Positions 1 to 7,533 of a stretch of DNA of 64,000 nucleotides are shown here, piece after piece (within the stretch, counting starts at the first letter, position 1; each line of letters begins with the position of its first letter). The stretch lies in NCBI RefSeq assembly GCF_003403315.2, contig NZ_CP048407.1, positions 2,756,916-2,820,915 of the forward strand. The letters are read 5' to 3'. The position numbers were made by a program, and so were the translations under genes. Under the pieces are notes generated by a model that was not told the origin of the DNA, searched no databases, and worked only from the letters and a program-made list of their open reading frames with translations. The DNA comes from Thermaerobacter sp. PB12/4term (lineage in GTDB: Bacteria; Bacillota; Sulfobacillia; Thermaerobacterales; Thermaerobacteraceae).

Positions 1-799
1 TGAGGTTGGCGGGGTCCCCCGGCACCACCGCCACCGGCACCCCCAGCCGCTCCAGGATGGCGGCGTCGTCGGTGAACCCCTGCCAGCCGCGGCGGCGAAC
101 CTCCTGGTGGGCTGCCCAGATCAGGTCCAGGCGGAAACCCTGGGGTGTCTGCACCGCCCGCAGGCGCCAGCGGGGCAGGGTGGATGCCACCCACTCGGGC
201 AGGGAACCCCCGGCCGGGTCCGCGCCCGCCGGGTCTACCGGCAGGGCCGCACCGGCCCCCTCCCTCTCGCCCTCCCCGGCTCCGGGCTCGGGGCCGGGGG
301 GATGGCCGGCCACCTCCTTGATGGTGTCGCCCACCGGCACCGCCGGTACTGCCGCCCCGTACCGGCCGGCAGCCGCCAGCACAGCGCGGATCAGGTTCGG
401 GGTGACCAGGGGGCGGGCGGCGTCATGGATCAGGACCCAGGCCGGCGGCCGCGGCCCCTCCGCCAGGCAGCGCAGGGCTGCGTAGACCGAATCCTCCCGC
501 TCTGCGCCGCCGTCCACCAGCTGCACCGCCACGCCGGGGGGCAGCCAGGGACGCACCCGCTCCTCCCAGAGAAGACGCTCCTCGGGGCGCAGGGCCACCA
601 CCAGCCGGCCGATCCCCGCGGCCGCCAGGGCCTGAAGGGAGCGGGCCAGCACCGGCCGGCCCGCCAGATCCCGGAACACCTTGTTCAAGCCGCCGCCCAG
701 GCGGGTGGAACGACCGGCGGCGGGGACCACGGCGGCCACACCGCCGGCCAGGGCGGTGGCCCCACCGGCCACCGTTACCGGTTCATCCGGACGGGTCAC
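1..799 (-). CDS. ispD: 2-C-methyl-D-erythritol 4-phosphate cytidylyltransferase (partial, C-terminus cut by window edge)
   Basis: IspD joins CTP to methylerythritol phosphate in the MEP isoprenoid pathway (family knowledge). The GTG start at 799-797 overlaps the stop of the upstream gene as GTGA, so the two are translationally coupled. The visible 266 residues begin with a short extension, then the nucleotide-binding loop VVPAAGRSTRLGGGLNKVF. Further motifs are EDSVYAAL, IHDAARPLV and AVPVGDTIKEV, then VQTPQGFR, all in the usual order. A Gly/Pro-rich insertion sits between the last two blocks. The frame is still open at base 1, after the DDAAILE region, so only a short C-terminal part is missing. 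The PIN-TRAM gene upstream matches the order in Bacillus. Confidence 0.93.
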   Translation of the reverse strand, partial: MTRPDEPVTVAGGATALAGGVAAVVPAAGRSTRLGGGLNKVFRDLAGRPVLARSLQALAAAGIGRLVVALRPEERLLWEERVRPWLPPGVAVQLVDGGAEREDSVYAALRCLAEGPRPPAWVLIHDAARPLVTPNLIRAVLAAAGRYGAAVPAVPVGDTIKEVAGHPPGPEPGAGEGEREGAGAALPVDPAGADPAGGSLPEWVASTLPRWRLRAVQTPQGFRLDLIWAAHQEVRRRGWQGFTDDAAILERLGVPVAVVPGDPANL

Positions 800-1902
800 G
801 GCGCCGCCCGCCCCATCACCCGGGGCCGTGCGAAGATCATGCGCCCGGCGGCGGTCTGCAGCACCGTGGACACTTCCACGTCGATGCGCTGGCCGATGTA
901 CCGCTTGCCGCCCTCCACCACGATCATGGTGCCGTCATCCAGGAAACCTACGCCCTGGCCCGCCTCCTTGCCCTCGCGGATGATCTGGACCTCCATGGAC
1001 TCGCCGGGCAGCACCACCGGCTTGACGGCGTTGGCCAGCTCGTTGACGTTGAGCACCGGCACGCCCTGCAGGCCCGCGATCTGGTTCAGGTTGTAGTCGT
1101 TGGTGACCACCTTGCCGTTGAGCCGCCGGGCCAGCCGCAGCAGCTTGGTGTCGACGTCGTCTCCCTCCACGTCGCCCTCGTAGATCTCCACGGGCACGGG
1201 CGATTCCTGCTGGATGCGGCGCAGGATCTCCAGGCCCCGCCGTCCCCGGTTGCGCCGCAGGGTGTCGGCCGAGTCGGCGATGCGGCGGAGTTCTTCCAGC
1301 ACGAAGCCGGGCACCACCAGGGTTCCCTCGAGGAACCCCGTCTCGACCACGTCGGCGATGCGGCCGTCGATGATGGCGCTGGTGTCCAGGACCTTGTACG
1401 AACCGGCCGGCCGGGATGGGGCGCGGTCCCGGTCCCGCTCCCGCCCCGGTCGCGGCAGGGCGGCCAGCAGGTGGACCAGGTCATCCCGGCGCTTGACGGC
1501 CACCACCGCCCCCAGATAGGCCAGCAGCACCGCGAAGATGGGGGGCAGCAGCGGGCCCACCACCGGCACCAGCCCCAGAGGGCCGCTGAGCAGGTTGGCG
1601 ATGACCAGGCCCGCTATCAGCCCCAGCACCCCGGCCAGGGTGTCCTGGATGGGCGTTCGCACCAGCCGGGATTCGACCCACTGGGTGAACTGGACCACCT
1701 GCTGCCAGATGCGCAGGGCCGCCGCATACCCGCCGAGGCCGCCCAGCAACAAAAAAAGAACCATGATTCCGTATGTCCACTGGCGGGGCAGCTCGGCCAG
1801 GATCTGTAGCGACTCCTGCTGCAGCAGCCCATAGTAGGCCAGCCCCAGGCCGCCCAGGGCACCCAGGACGGCGAAGGCCAGCCGGATGGACCGCATGCGC
1901 AC
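796..1902 (-). CDS. PIN/TRAM-domain membrane protein (YacL-like)
   Basis: 368 residues. The first ~130 residues hold about four hydrophobic segments (from LAFAVLGALGGLGLAYYGLL to PPIFAVLLAYLGAVVAV). A PIN nuclease fold follows, with the acidic signature KVLDTSAIIDGRIADVV, FVLEELRRIAD and TKLLRLARRLNGKVVTNDYN. The C-terminus (EVQIIREGKEAGQGVGFLDD) is a TRAM RNA-binding domain. Family members lie between disA/carD and ispD in Firmicutes, as here. They are thought to be membrane-tethered nucleases, but the substrate is unknown. Start is GTG 1902 (GGGAGG Shine-Dalgarno nine bases upstream) or the in-frame ATG at 1896. Confidence 0.9.
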   Translation of the reverse strand: MRMRSIRLAFAVLGALGGLGLAYYGLLQQESLQILAELPRQWTYGIMVLFLLLGGLGGYAAALRIWQQVVQFTQWVESRLVRTPIQDTLAGVLGLIAGLVIANLLSGPLGLVPVVGPLLPPIFAVLLAYLGAVVAVKRRDDLVHLLAALPRPGRERDRDRAPSRPAGSYKVLDTSAIIDGRIADVVETGFLEGTLVVPGFVLEELRRIADSADTLRRNRGRRGLEILRRIQQESPVPVEIYEGDVEGDDVDTKLLRLARRLNGKVVTNDYNLNQIAGLQGVPVLNVNELANAVKPVVLPGESMEVQIIREGKEAGQGVGFLDDGTMIVVEGGKRYIGQRIDVEVSTVLQTAAGRMIFARPRVMGRAAP

Positions 1903-2030
1903 GCCTCTCGCCTCCCTTCGGTTGGCCCCATGTCGCCGTTGGCCTGATGGATCCGCGAGGCGCCCCCCACCGCAGACTACCCGGCGCCTGGCGGCGGGCT
2001 GTCCCGTTCCCGGATCCCGCTCTCCGGCCC

Positions 2031-2064
2031 CCCAAAGGAATTCGCCCCCTCAGCCTCCTTTGGG
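2031..2064 (-). other. Leader hairpin upstream of the PIN-TRAM gene
   Basis: A perfect 9-bp inverted repeat (CCCAAAGGA 2031-2039 with TCCTTTGGG 2056-2064) encloses a 16-nt loop in the inferred 5' leader. On the minus strand the first arm contains AAAGGAGG, a Shine-Dalgarno-like string not followed by a start codon of the annotated gene. No T-run follows, so it is not an intrinsic terminator. Function unknown. Confidence 0.4.
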
Positions 2065-2098
2065 CGGGTCTGTGGCAGTCTCTGGCGGGTGCAGTTCG

Positions 2099-2104
2099 AT
2101 TATA
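2099..2104 (-). promoter_or_regulatory. -10 element (TATAAT) of a probable promoter for the PIN-TRAM gene
   Basis: A perfect TATAAT lies in the 260-base gap between carD and the PIN-TRAM gene, in a G+C-rich background. The matching -35 position reads only CTGTGC, so the promoter may need an activator such as CarD. The inferred leader to the start codon is about 190 nt. Confidence 0.5.
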
Positions 2105-2163
2105 CCCCCGCATAGGCCCCCGCACAGGAAGGGCGGCGCCGGTGCTGACGGCAGGGTCCCGGT

Positions 2164-2664
2164 TTACGCCCCGCCCGCCGGCTCGGCCGCCCCGAGGTGC
2201 CGTTCCACCAGGGCGTCGGCCTCGTCCCGCCCCATGCCGCCGGCCAGGGCCAGCTCGCTGACCAGGATCTGGCGCGCCTGATCCAGCAGCCGCCGTTCAC
2301 CCCCGGACAGGCCGCGGGCCTTCTGGCGGGCGCTGAGGTTGCGGACGACCACGGCCACCTCCAGGATGTCGCCGCTGCGCAGCTTGTCGGCATGCTCCCG
2401 GTAGCGGTGGTTCCAGTTGGAGTCCAGGGGTGGAACCGGTTCACACAGGGCCTCCAGCACCGCCGGCACCTTGTCCGCCGGGATCACGGGCCGCAGGCCG
2501 CTCTGCTGGGCGCTGGCCGTGGGGATCATAAGCCGCATGTCCCCCACGGGCAGCCGCAGGATGTAGTACCGGTGCCGTTCCCCCAGCACCTCCCGTTCCT
2601 CGATGGCCTCGATGACGCCCGCGCCGTGCATGGGATAGACGACGCGATCCCCCACCTGGAACAC
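2164..2664 (-). CDS. carD: CarD/CdnL-family RNA polymerase-binding regulator
   Basis: 166 residues. The N-terminal Tudor-like RNAP-interaction domain starts at once (MFQVGDRVVYPMHGAGVIEAI, continuing into the EREVLGERHRYYILRLP stretch), followed by an all-helical C-terminal region. CarD proteins bind the RNAP beta subunit and stabilise open complexes, often at rRNA and ribosomal promoters (family knowledge). The start ATG follows a GAGG at 10-bp spacing. A strong promoter is found directly upstream, so the gene can be expressed on its own or lead carD-PIN-ispD. Family membership is clear from the N-terminal domain; length is typical. Confidence 0.93.
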   Translation of the reverse strand: MFQVGDRVVYPMHGAGVIEAIEEREVLGERHRYYILRLPVGDMRLMIPTASAQQSGLRPVIPADKVPAVLEALCEPVPPLDSNWNHRYREHADKLRSGDILEVAVVVRNLSARQKARGLSGGERRLLDQARQILVSELALAGGMGRDEADALVERHLGAAEPAGGA

Positions 2665-2760
2665 CGCCTCACCTCCCAGGGCCGGGGCCGGGGCCAGGGC
2701 AGCACCACGGCTCCCGCTCCCCCAGTGTACACCAGGGAGACCTCCTCCGTAAAAAGAGTG

Positions 2761-2789
2761 AATTTATCACCCTGATTAAGCCCCGTCAA
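2761..2789 (-). promoter_or_regulatory. Sigma-A-type promoter of carD
   Basis: TTGACG (2789-2784), a 17-bp spacer, then TAAATT (2766-2761), reading toward carD with about 95 nt to its start codon. It lies back to back with the plus-strand promoter of the DUF1573-like gene, leaving about 50 bp between the two -35 boxes. Confidence 0.8.
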
Positions 2790-2841
2790 CGAATTCCTTG
2801 GGACTCGCTGCCCGCCGGTGCCCCGGGAGCCCAGGCCTTGA

Positions 2842-2871
2842 TTGACGCGCCTTTCCCGGGGTGCCTATAAT
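2842..2871 (+). promoter_or_regulatory. Sigma-A-type promoter of the DUF1573-like gene
   Basis: TTGACG (2842-2847), an 18-bp spacer and a perfect TATAAT (2866-2871). Transcription should start near 2878. This rules out the in-frame GTG at 2861, which falls inside the promoter, and supports the downstream TTG start at 2915. Confidence 0.85.
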
Positions 2872-2914
2872 AGCGCCAGGCCGTGGGGATGCCCGTGCAA
2901 GAGGGGTGACGCGG

Positions 2915-3310
2915 TTGAAGGACCTGTTGGTGGATGAGTTTCAACACGCGGTGGCCGACTGCCTGGTCCGTCACCGCAGCGTGTTGGACGTCCTGTCGAA
3001 GTTTCAGGAAGCCAACGCCCGCGTACACCGCGCCGTGGCCAAGGCCGTAACCAGTTGTGGCTGCATCAGCATCCACGCGCAGCGGCCCAAGATTCCCGCC
3101 CAGAGCACCCTCCGGGACTTGAAGAGCTATATGGACGACCATGTCGACGGGACGCTTTGCGAAAGCTGCCGCGAGGTCCTCGAGGAGGAACTTGGCAAGC
3201 AGCTTTTTTATTTGGTCGCCCTCTGCAACCTGTTCGACATCAACACCTTCGACCTTTTCATCAAGGAGAACCGCAAGCTCTCAACCCTGGGGATGTACCA
3301 CATCTCCTGA
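2915..3310 (+). CDS. DUF1573-like cysteine-containing protein of Firmicutes
   Basis: 131 residues starting at TTG 2915, preceded by GAGGGGTGA with 5-6 nt spacing. Recognisable blocks are DEFQHAVADCLVRHRSVLDVLSKF, split by position, then AVTSCGCISIHAQ, an LCESCREVLEEELG stretch with a CxxC pair, and the ending STLGMYHIS. These are typical of a short cytoplasmic family common in clostridia that I recall as DUF1573; its function is unknown. The CGC and CESC cysteines could bind metal, which is inference. It is divergent from carD with its own strong promoter and has no same-strand neighbour, so it is monocistronic. Confidence 0.8.
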   Translation: MKDLLVDEFQHAVADCLVRHRSVLDVLSKFQEANARVHRAVAKAVTSCGCISIHAQRPKIPAQSTLRDLKSYMDDHVDGTLCESCREVLEEELGKQLFYLVALCNLFDINTFDLFIKENRKLSTLGMYHIS

Positions 3311-3656
3311 GGGCCGGACTTCCCGGGCCGGATCCCCTGCCCGGGCTGGCAAGCCGGGACCCGCGACGCAGCAGCGGCGGGGACGGCTGCGCGGCGGGAG
3401 CCAGGCAAGAGGGGAACGCCGGTTCCGTGGCCGGACGGGGTCGCGTGCCCCCGGGAACTTCCCCGTTGCAAGACGGTGCCGGTTCCGGCCGCGAGGAGGC
3501 GGAAGCTTGTTCCGCGTCACGGCTGCGGCCCGCACCGCGGCCCGCGGCTAGCTCGCGCGGCAGCAACGGTCACCCACGCCGCGGCCCGGAGGCGGTTCCC
3601 GCCGCAAGGGGATCGCGCACGCTGCGGCCGGGAGGCGGCAGCCGGAGAGGACACGG
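3311..3656. other. Intergenic G+C-rich stretch between convergent genes, no gene seen
   Basis: About 350 bases between the stop of the DUF1573-like gene and a strong hairpin. Open frames on both strands have no recognisable protein content, starts or ribosome sites. I see no tRNA, no known riboswitch core and no T-run. It is probably the overlapping 3' untranslated region of the two convergent units. Confidence 0.4.
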
Positions 3657-3704
3657 TTTGAGGGCAGGGGGCGGCACCCCAGGGTGCCGCCCCCTGCCCT
3701 CAAA
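3657..3704. terminator. Perfect 23-bp hairpin between convergent genes (probable bidirectional terminator)
   Basis: The left arm 3657-3679 and right arm 3682-3704 are perfect reverse complements over 23 bp, with a 2-base centre. The outermost bases are TTTG/CAAA and the core is GGCGGCACCC/GGGTGCCGCC. It lies 41 bp past the sat stop and about 350 bp past the opposing gene. Only three A/T bases flank each end, so a canonical T-tract is missing. Confidence 0.6.
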
Positions 3705-3744
3705 CCCTCGCACGGAAACCCGCGCCGGGCGCACCCGGCGCCGT

Positions 3745-5133
3745 TCAAGCGCCCTGGGCCGCCAGGGCATCCCGCAACAGCTCCGCCACCTCCGGCCGGG
3801 TGAACTCGGGCGGCGGCAGCTCGCCGGCCCGGAGCATGGCCCGCACCCGGGTACCGCTCAGATGGAGGCGGTCGGCGGGCGGGTGGGGACAGGTCTTCAC
3901 CGTGGCCATGGCCCCGCAGCGCCGGCAGTAGAAGGCATGCTCGAAGCGCAGGGGGATGACGCCCAGTTCCTCCGGCGCGAAGCGGTCGAAGATGCGATGG
4001 GCCGCGTAGGGGTCGTAGTAGGAGCCCACCCCGGCGTGGTCGCGCCCCACGATGAAGTGGCTGCAGCCGTAGTTCTTTCGGATCAGGGCGTGGAAGAGGG
4101 CCTCCCGCGGGCCGGCGTAGCGCATGGCCGCCGGGAAGGCCGCCAGGACCACCCGCTCCTGGGGATAGTAAACCCGGACGGCCACCCGGTAGCTTTCCAG
4201 CACCACGTGCCGGGGCAGGTCGTCGGCCTTGGTCTCCCCCACCAGCGGGTGCAGCAGCAGCCCGTCGACCATCTCCAGGGCACACTTCTGCAGGTATTCG
4301 TGGGCCCGGTGCAAGGGGTTGCGGGTCTGGAAGCCCGCCACCAGGCGCCAGCCCCGCCGGGCGAAGAGGCGCCGGGTCTCCGCCGGCTCCAGCACCCACT
4401 CCCGGGCCCAGGTGGGCTGGCGCTCAAACACCACCACCGGCCCGCCCGCGCACCAGTCGCTCTCCCCAGCCAGCCGCGCGACCCCGGGATGCGCCAGATC
4501 GGTGGTCCCGAAGACCAGCACCGCCTCCCGCTGCCGGTCCCGGCGGAAGACGTCCCGGACCTCCATGAGCCCGCAGGGCCGGCCGCCCTCATCCACCAGC
4601 AGCACCGCCGGCGCTCGCCGCACGGCCTCCACCTGGTCCGGCGGGACGGAGAGCACCACGGGCAGCGACCACGGCAGGCCCGAGGCCAGCCGCATGGTGT
4701 CCACGCAACTGCGGTAGTCTTCTGCGGTCATGAAGCCCTCCAGCGGGCTCAGGGCGCCGGTGGCCAGAAGCTCCAGGTCCGAGCGCTCCCGGGGCGAGAG
4801 CACCAGCCGGGGCAGGCCCGCCTGGGCTGCAGCCCGCCGCTCTGCCGCCAGGGCGGGGTCATCCACCAGGCGCCGGCAGAGGCGCCCGCCGTGGGGTGGA
4901 ACCAGCCCTTCCTCCCCCACGTCCTCCCCCAGCGCCGGTCCGGCGGCCCGGGTTGAGCCCGGCGCCTCCACCTGCGGTGCAGCGGGGCCCGCGCCCCTCC
5001 CTCCCTGGGTTCCGCCTCCTGCCCAAGCGAGTCCCCCGGCTGCCTGCGCCCGTGCCTGGGCCGCTCCGCCGGCTCCGGTTCCTTCCCATCCCGTCATGCC
5101 ACCTGTCCCCCCTTCCGCCCTGCCGTCAGGCAT
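3745..5133 (-). CDS. sat: Sulfate adenylyltransferase (ATP sulfurylase)
   Basis: Forms adenosine 5'-phosphosulfate (APS) from ATP and sulfate. The homohexamer-type fold is shown by LVPPHGGRL (from residue 77), the ATP motif QTRNPLH (269-275), the GRDHAG motif (363-368), a CxxC...C zinc site (C403, C406, C415) and the C-terminal SGTRVRAML. The listed ATG at 5133 overlaps the cysH stop by 8 bp. However, the first ~70 residues are a Gly/Ala-rich extension absent from the family. The in-frame GTG at 4920 (codon 72) would give 391 residues, the usual length, though its Shine-Dalgarno is only 2-3 bases away. Start is uncertain; function is not. It is co-transcribed with cysH. Confidence 0.93.
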   Translation of the reverse strand: MPDGRAEGGTGGMTGWEGTGAGGAAQARAQAAGGLAWAGGGTQGGRGAGPAAPQVEAPGSTRAAGPALGEDVGEEGLVPPHGGRLCRRLVDDPALAAERRAAAQAGLPRLVLSPRERSDLELLATGALSPLEGFMTAEDYRSCVDTMRLASGLPWSLPVVLSVPPDQVEAVRRAPAVLLVDEGGRPCGLMEVRDVFRRDRQREAVLVFGTTDLAHPGVARLAGESDWCAGGPVVVFERQPTWAREWVLEPAETRRLFARRGWRLVAGFQTRNPLHRAHEYLQKCALEMVDGLLLHPLVGETKADDLPRHVVLESYRVAVRVYYPQERVVLAAFPAAMRYAGPREALFHALIRKNYGCSHFIVGRDHAGVGSYYDPYAAHRIFDRFAPEELGVIPLRFEHAFYCRRCGAMATVKTCPHPPADRLHLSGTRVRAMLRAGELPPPEFTRPEVAELLRDALAAQGA

Positions 5134-5848
5134 GGAGGCCGCACTCCGTCTTGTTGAACCCCGCCCAGCGGCCGGCCCGCGGATCCTCCCCCGGCGCCAC
5201 GGGGCGCGTGCAGGGGGCGCACCCGATGCTGGGGTAGCCCCGGTCGTGCAGGGGATTGTAGGGCACGCCGCGGCGGAGGATGTAATCCCACAGCTGGCTG
5301 CGGGTCCACCGGGCCAGGGGGTTGACCTTGATCAGGCCGAACCGGCGGTCGGCCTCCACCACCGCAGCGCCGGCCCGCTGGGGCGTCTGCTCGCGGCGGA
5401 TGCCGGTGACCCACGCGTCGAAGCCGGCCAGGAACCGCTGCAGGGGTTCCACCTTGCGCAGCCGGCAGCAGAGGTCCGGGTCCCGCTGCCACAGGCTGGG
5501 GCCGTAGCGCCGGGCCTGTTCTTCCAGGGTGAGAAGGGGCCGGACGGCCACCGGCTCGATACCGTAATACTCCGCCACCCGCCGGCAGGTGGCGTAGGTT
5601 TCGGGAAAGTGCAGGCCCGTGTCCAGGTAGAACACGGTCACAGCCTCCAGCTTGCCGGCGGCGGCAGCCATGTCGATCAGGGCCACGTCTTCCGCCTGGA
5701 AGCTGCAGGCCAGGGCCAGCCGGCCCGGAAAGCGGTCCAGGGCCCAGCCCAGGATGGCCTGGGGAGACGCCTCTTCCAGGGAGCAGGCCAGGGATGCGAT
5801 CTCTTCCTCCGGCAGGGCCAGGGGGCGCGGCGCCTGCGCGTTGGCCAA
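5126..5848 (-). CDS. cysH: Adenylylsulfate (APS) reductase, [4Fe-4S] assimilatory type
   Basis: 240 residues from TTG 5848, preceded by GGGAGGTGG at good spacing; an in-frame GTG at 5917 lacks such a site. The PAPS-reductase fold is shown by ACSFQAEDVALIDM and FYLDTGLHFPETY. The paired cysteines CC (127-128) and C210/C213 (GCAPCTRP) are the iron-sulfur ligands that separate APS reductases from plain PAPS reductases. The catalytic ECGLH cysteine is C236. Together with Sat this yields sulfite from sulfate via APS, without APS kinase. No sulfite reductase or sulfate transporter is in the window. The long upstream leader carries a tandem structured repeat. Confidence 0.93.
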   Translation of the reverse strand: MANAQAPRPLALPEEEIASLACSLEEASPQAILGWALDRFPGRLALACSFQAEDVALIDMAAAAGKLEAVTVFYLDTGLHFPETYATCRRVAEYYGIEPVAVRPLLTLEEQARRYGPSLWQRDPDLCCRLRKVEPLQRFLAGFDAWVTGIRREQTPQRAGAAVVEADRRFGLIKVNPLARWTRSQLWDYILRRGVPYNPLHDRGYPSIGCAPCTRPVAPGEDPRAGRWAGFNKTECGLHA

Positions 5849-6149
5849 GATCTCCACCTCCCGAGGTTGGGACCGGGTCCCGGTTCCGTCCCGGCGAGGC
5901 CAGGGGCCCGCGACCACGGCTGTGGCAGGGGGCAGGGGCGGGGCGAGCCGCTCCGCGCAGGCCCGGGGGGGCGACCCGCAGGTGGAACCGGGACCGGTGG
6001 GGCAGGGAGACCGGCACCCCGGCCGGGGCGCCGGCCCGCCCTCACCCGCATTAGCCTAGTGCGCAGGCGGGGCAAAGGTGCAGGAAATCCGGGCGAGCGA
6101 CCCATCCCGAGGGCCCGGGGGCGGGGCTGGGCCCCGGCGGACCGGGACC
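5849..6149 (-). other. Remaining leader between the tandem element and cysH
   Basis: About 300 bases separate the tandem repeat from the cysH start. I see no open frame with plausible content. An A/T-richer patch near 6040-6060 reads TAGGCTAAT on the minus strand and might hold a -10 element, but no convincing -35 precedes it. The promoter of cysH-sat is therefore not located. Confidence 0.3.
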
Positions 6150-6360
6150 CTGGCTGCGTCCCGCGCCGGTTCGCGTTCTGGGGGGTGGGCGCTATGGTAA
6201 GGCCACCTCCCGCGAGCCAGGCGCCAGGCCGCACGGGCGGTCCGGAGGCGAGGCTGCGCCCCGGCGCCGGTTCGCCCTCCGGGGACCGGGCGCCAAGGCA
6301 AGGCCGCCTCCCCAATCCTGGCGCCAGGCCCCAAGGGGGCCGTCAGGCGGCTTGCTGAGG
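6150..6360 (-). repeat. Imperfect 100-nt tandem repeat in the cysH-sat leader; candidate tandem structured RNA
   Basis: The segments 6152-6230 and 6252-6330 align over 79 nt with a period of exactly 100 and no net gap. Similarity extends about 20 nt further to the right of each. Read on the minus strand, each copy can form three small hairpins. The first is CCGC/GCGG in one copy and GGCCCC/GGGGCC in the other. The second is GGT/ACC or GGC/GCC around the invariant loop GGCCTT. The third is CGCG/CGCG or GGCG/CGCC around the invariant loop AACCGG. Differences fall in paired positions and keep pairing, while loops are conserved. No known riboswitch core was recognised. Confidence 0.5.
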
Positions 6361-6422
6361 AGGGGGCGCAGGATCCGCCGGCGGGCCGCAGGGGGGGGCA
6401 GGGTGGCGACGGGGCTTAAAGC

Positions 6423-7490
6423 TCAGTGGCGCCGCTCGAGGAAGGCCTGGTCCTGGAGCCGGCGCAGGCCATCCTTGATGGCCCGGGCGCGGACGCCGCC
6501 GATGCCCTCGACTTCGTCCAGCTGGTCGACGGTGGCGGCCAGGATGCGGGGCAGCCGCTGGAAGTGGCGGACCAGGTTCTCGATCACCGCGGCGGGCAGG
6601 CGGGGGACCTTGTGCAGGATGCGGTAGCCCCGGGGGGTAAGGGGTGATTCGTCGTCCTCCTGGGCGGCGTAGCCGAGGCAGCGCACCACCGCCGCCCGCT
6701 GGGCCAGTTCCTCGGGCGAGAGGGCGTGCAGGGCAGCAAGGGCCTCCCGCTCGGCGCCGGGCTCGGCCACGTAATCCCGCACCACCAGCCGGTACTCGTC
6801 CTCCAGGCCGCTCAGCAGCTCGTCCAGCTGCAGGCGGACCAGCCGGCCCTCGGTGCCCAGCTCGACGGTATACCCCTCGATCTCCTGGCCGATGCGACGG
6901 ACCTGCTCGGCCCGGCCCAACACGTAGGCCACGTCGCCGGCGGTGACCAGGTCTTCGAACTCCAGCACCGTCAGGTGCCCGAGCGCCTGGAGGAACACGG
7001 CCCGGTAGCGCTCCAGGGTGGCCAGGGCCTGGTTGGCCTTGGCCAGCATCAGGGCGGGATCGCGCAGCACGTAGCGCAAATCGCCCCGGTAGACGGTGAT
7101 CACGTTGCGGCGCTGGGAGATGGCGATCACCAGGGCGCCCGTCTGCCGGGCCATGCGCTCGGCGGTGCGGTGGCGGATGCCCGTCTCGAAGGACAGCACC
7201 CGCGGATCGGGGATCAGCTGGACGTTGGCCCGTACGATGCGCCGCCCGTCGGACGAGAGGATGATGGCCCCGTCCATCTTGGCCAGCTCGTACAGGTGGG
7301 CCGGGGTGAGCTCCACGTCGAGCTCGAAGCCTCCGGAGCACAGCTCCAGCACCTCCGGGCCGTCGCCCACGACGATGAGGCCCCCGGTACGGGCTCGCAG
7401 GATCTGGTCCAGGCCCTCCCGCAACCGGGTGCCGGGCGCCAGGCGGCGCAGGGCGGCCATCAGGCTGTCCTTGCGGTCGTCGGCGGTCAT
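6423..7490 (-). CDS. disA: Diadenylate cyclase / DNA integrity scanning protein DisA
   Basis: 355 residues from ATG 7490, preceded by GAGGAGG 8 nt upstream; the frame is open further but has no good start. The DAC domain carries both catalytic motifs, DGA (residues 73-75, KMDGAIILS) and RHRT (106-109, GIRHRTAER), so it should make c-di-AMP from two ATP. A helical spine and a C-terminal helix-hairpin-helix domain (VEGIGGVRARAIKDGLRRL) bind branched DNA. It is the last gene of the ctsR operon as in Bacillus, 43 bp after radA. It lies on the nucleoid and pauses at lesions (family knowledge). Confidence 0.96.
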   Translation of the reverse strand: MTADDRKDSLMAALRRLAPGTRLREGLDQILRARTGGLIVVGDGPEVLELCSGGFELDVELTPAHLYELAKMDGAIILSSDGRRIVRANVQLIPDPRVLSFETGIRHRTAERMARQTGALVIAISQRRNVITVYRGDLRYVLRDPALMLAKANQALATLERYRAVFLQALGHLTVLEFEDLVTAGDVAYVLGRAEQVRRIGQEIEGYTVELGTEGRLVRLQLDELLSGLEDEYRLVVRDYVAEPGAEREALAALHALSPEELAQRAAVVRCLGYAAQEDDESPLTPRGYRILHKVPRLPAAVIENLVRHFQRLPRILAATVDQLDEVEGIGGVRARAIKDGLRRLQDQAFLERRH

Positions 7491-7533
7491 GGCAGCCTCC
7501 TCGCTGGCGGGCCGGGCCTGCCTGGCCCGCCTC

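Noticed and set aside
4730..6358. A 542-codon plus-strand frame across cysH and its leader
   Set aside because: Antisense to sat/cysH with low-complexity His/Gln/Gly content.
6001..6360. SAM-I (S-box), cobalamin or tandem glycine riboswitch in the cysH leader
   Set aside because: None of their conserved cores could be found by eye; the element is left as unknown.
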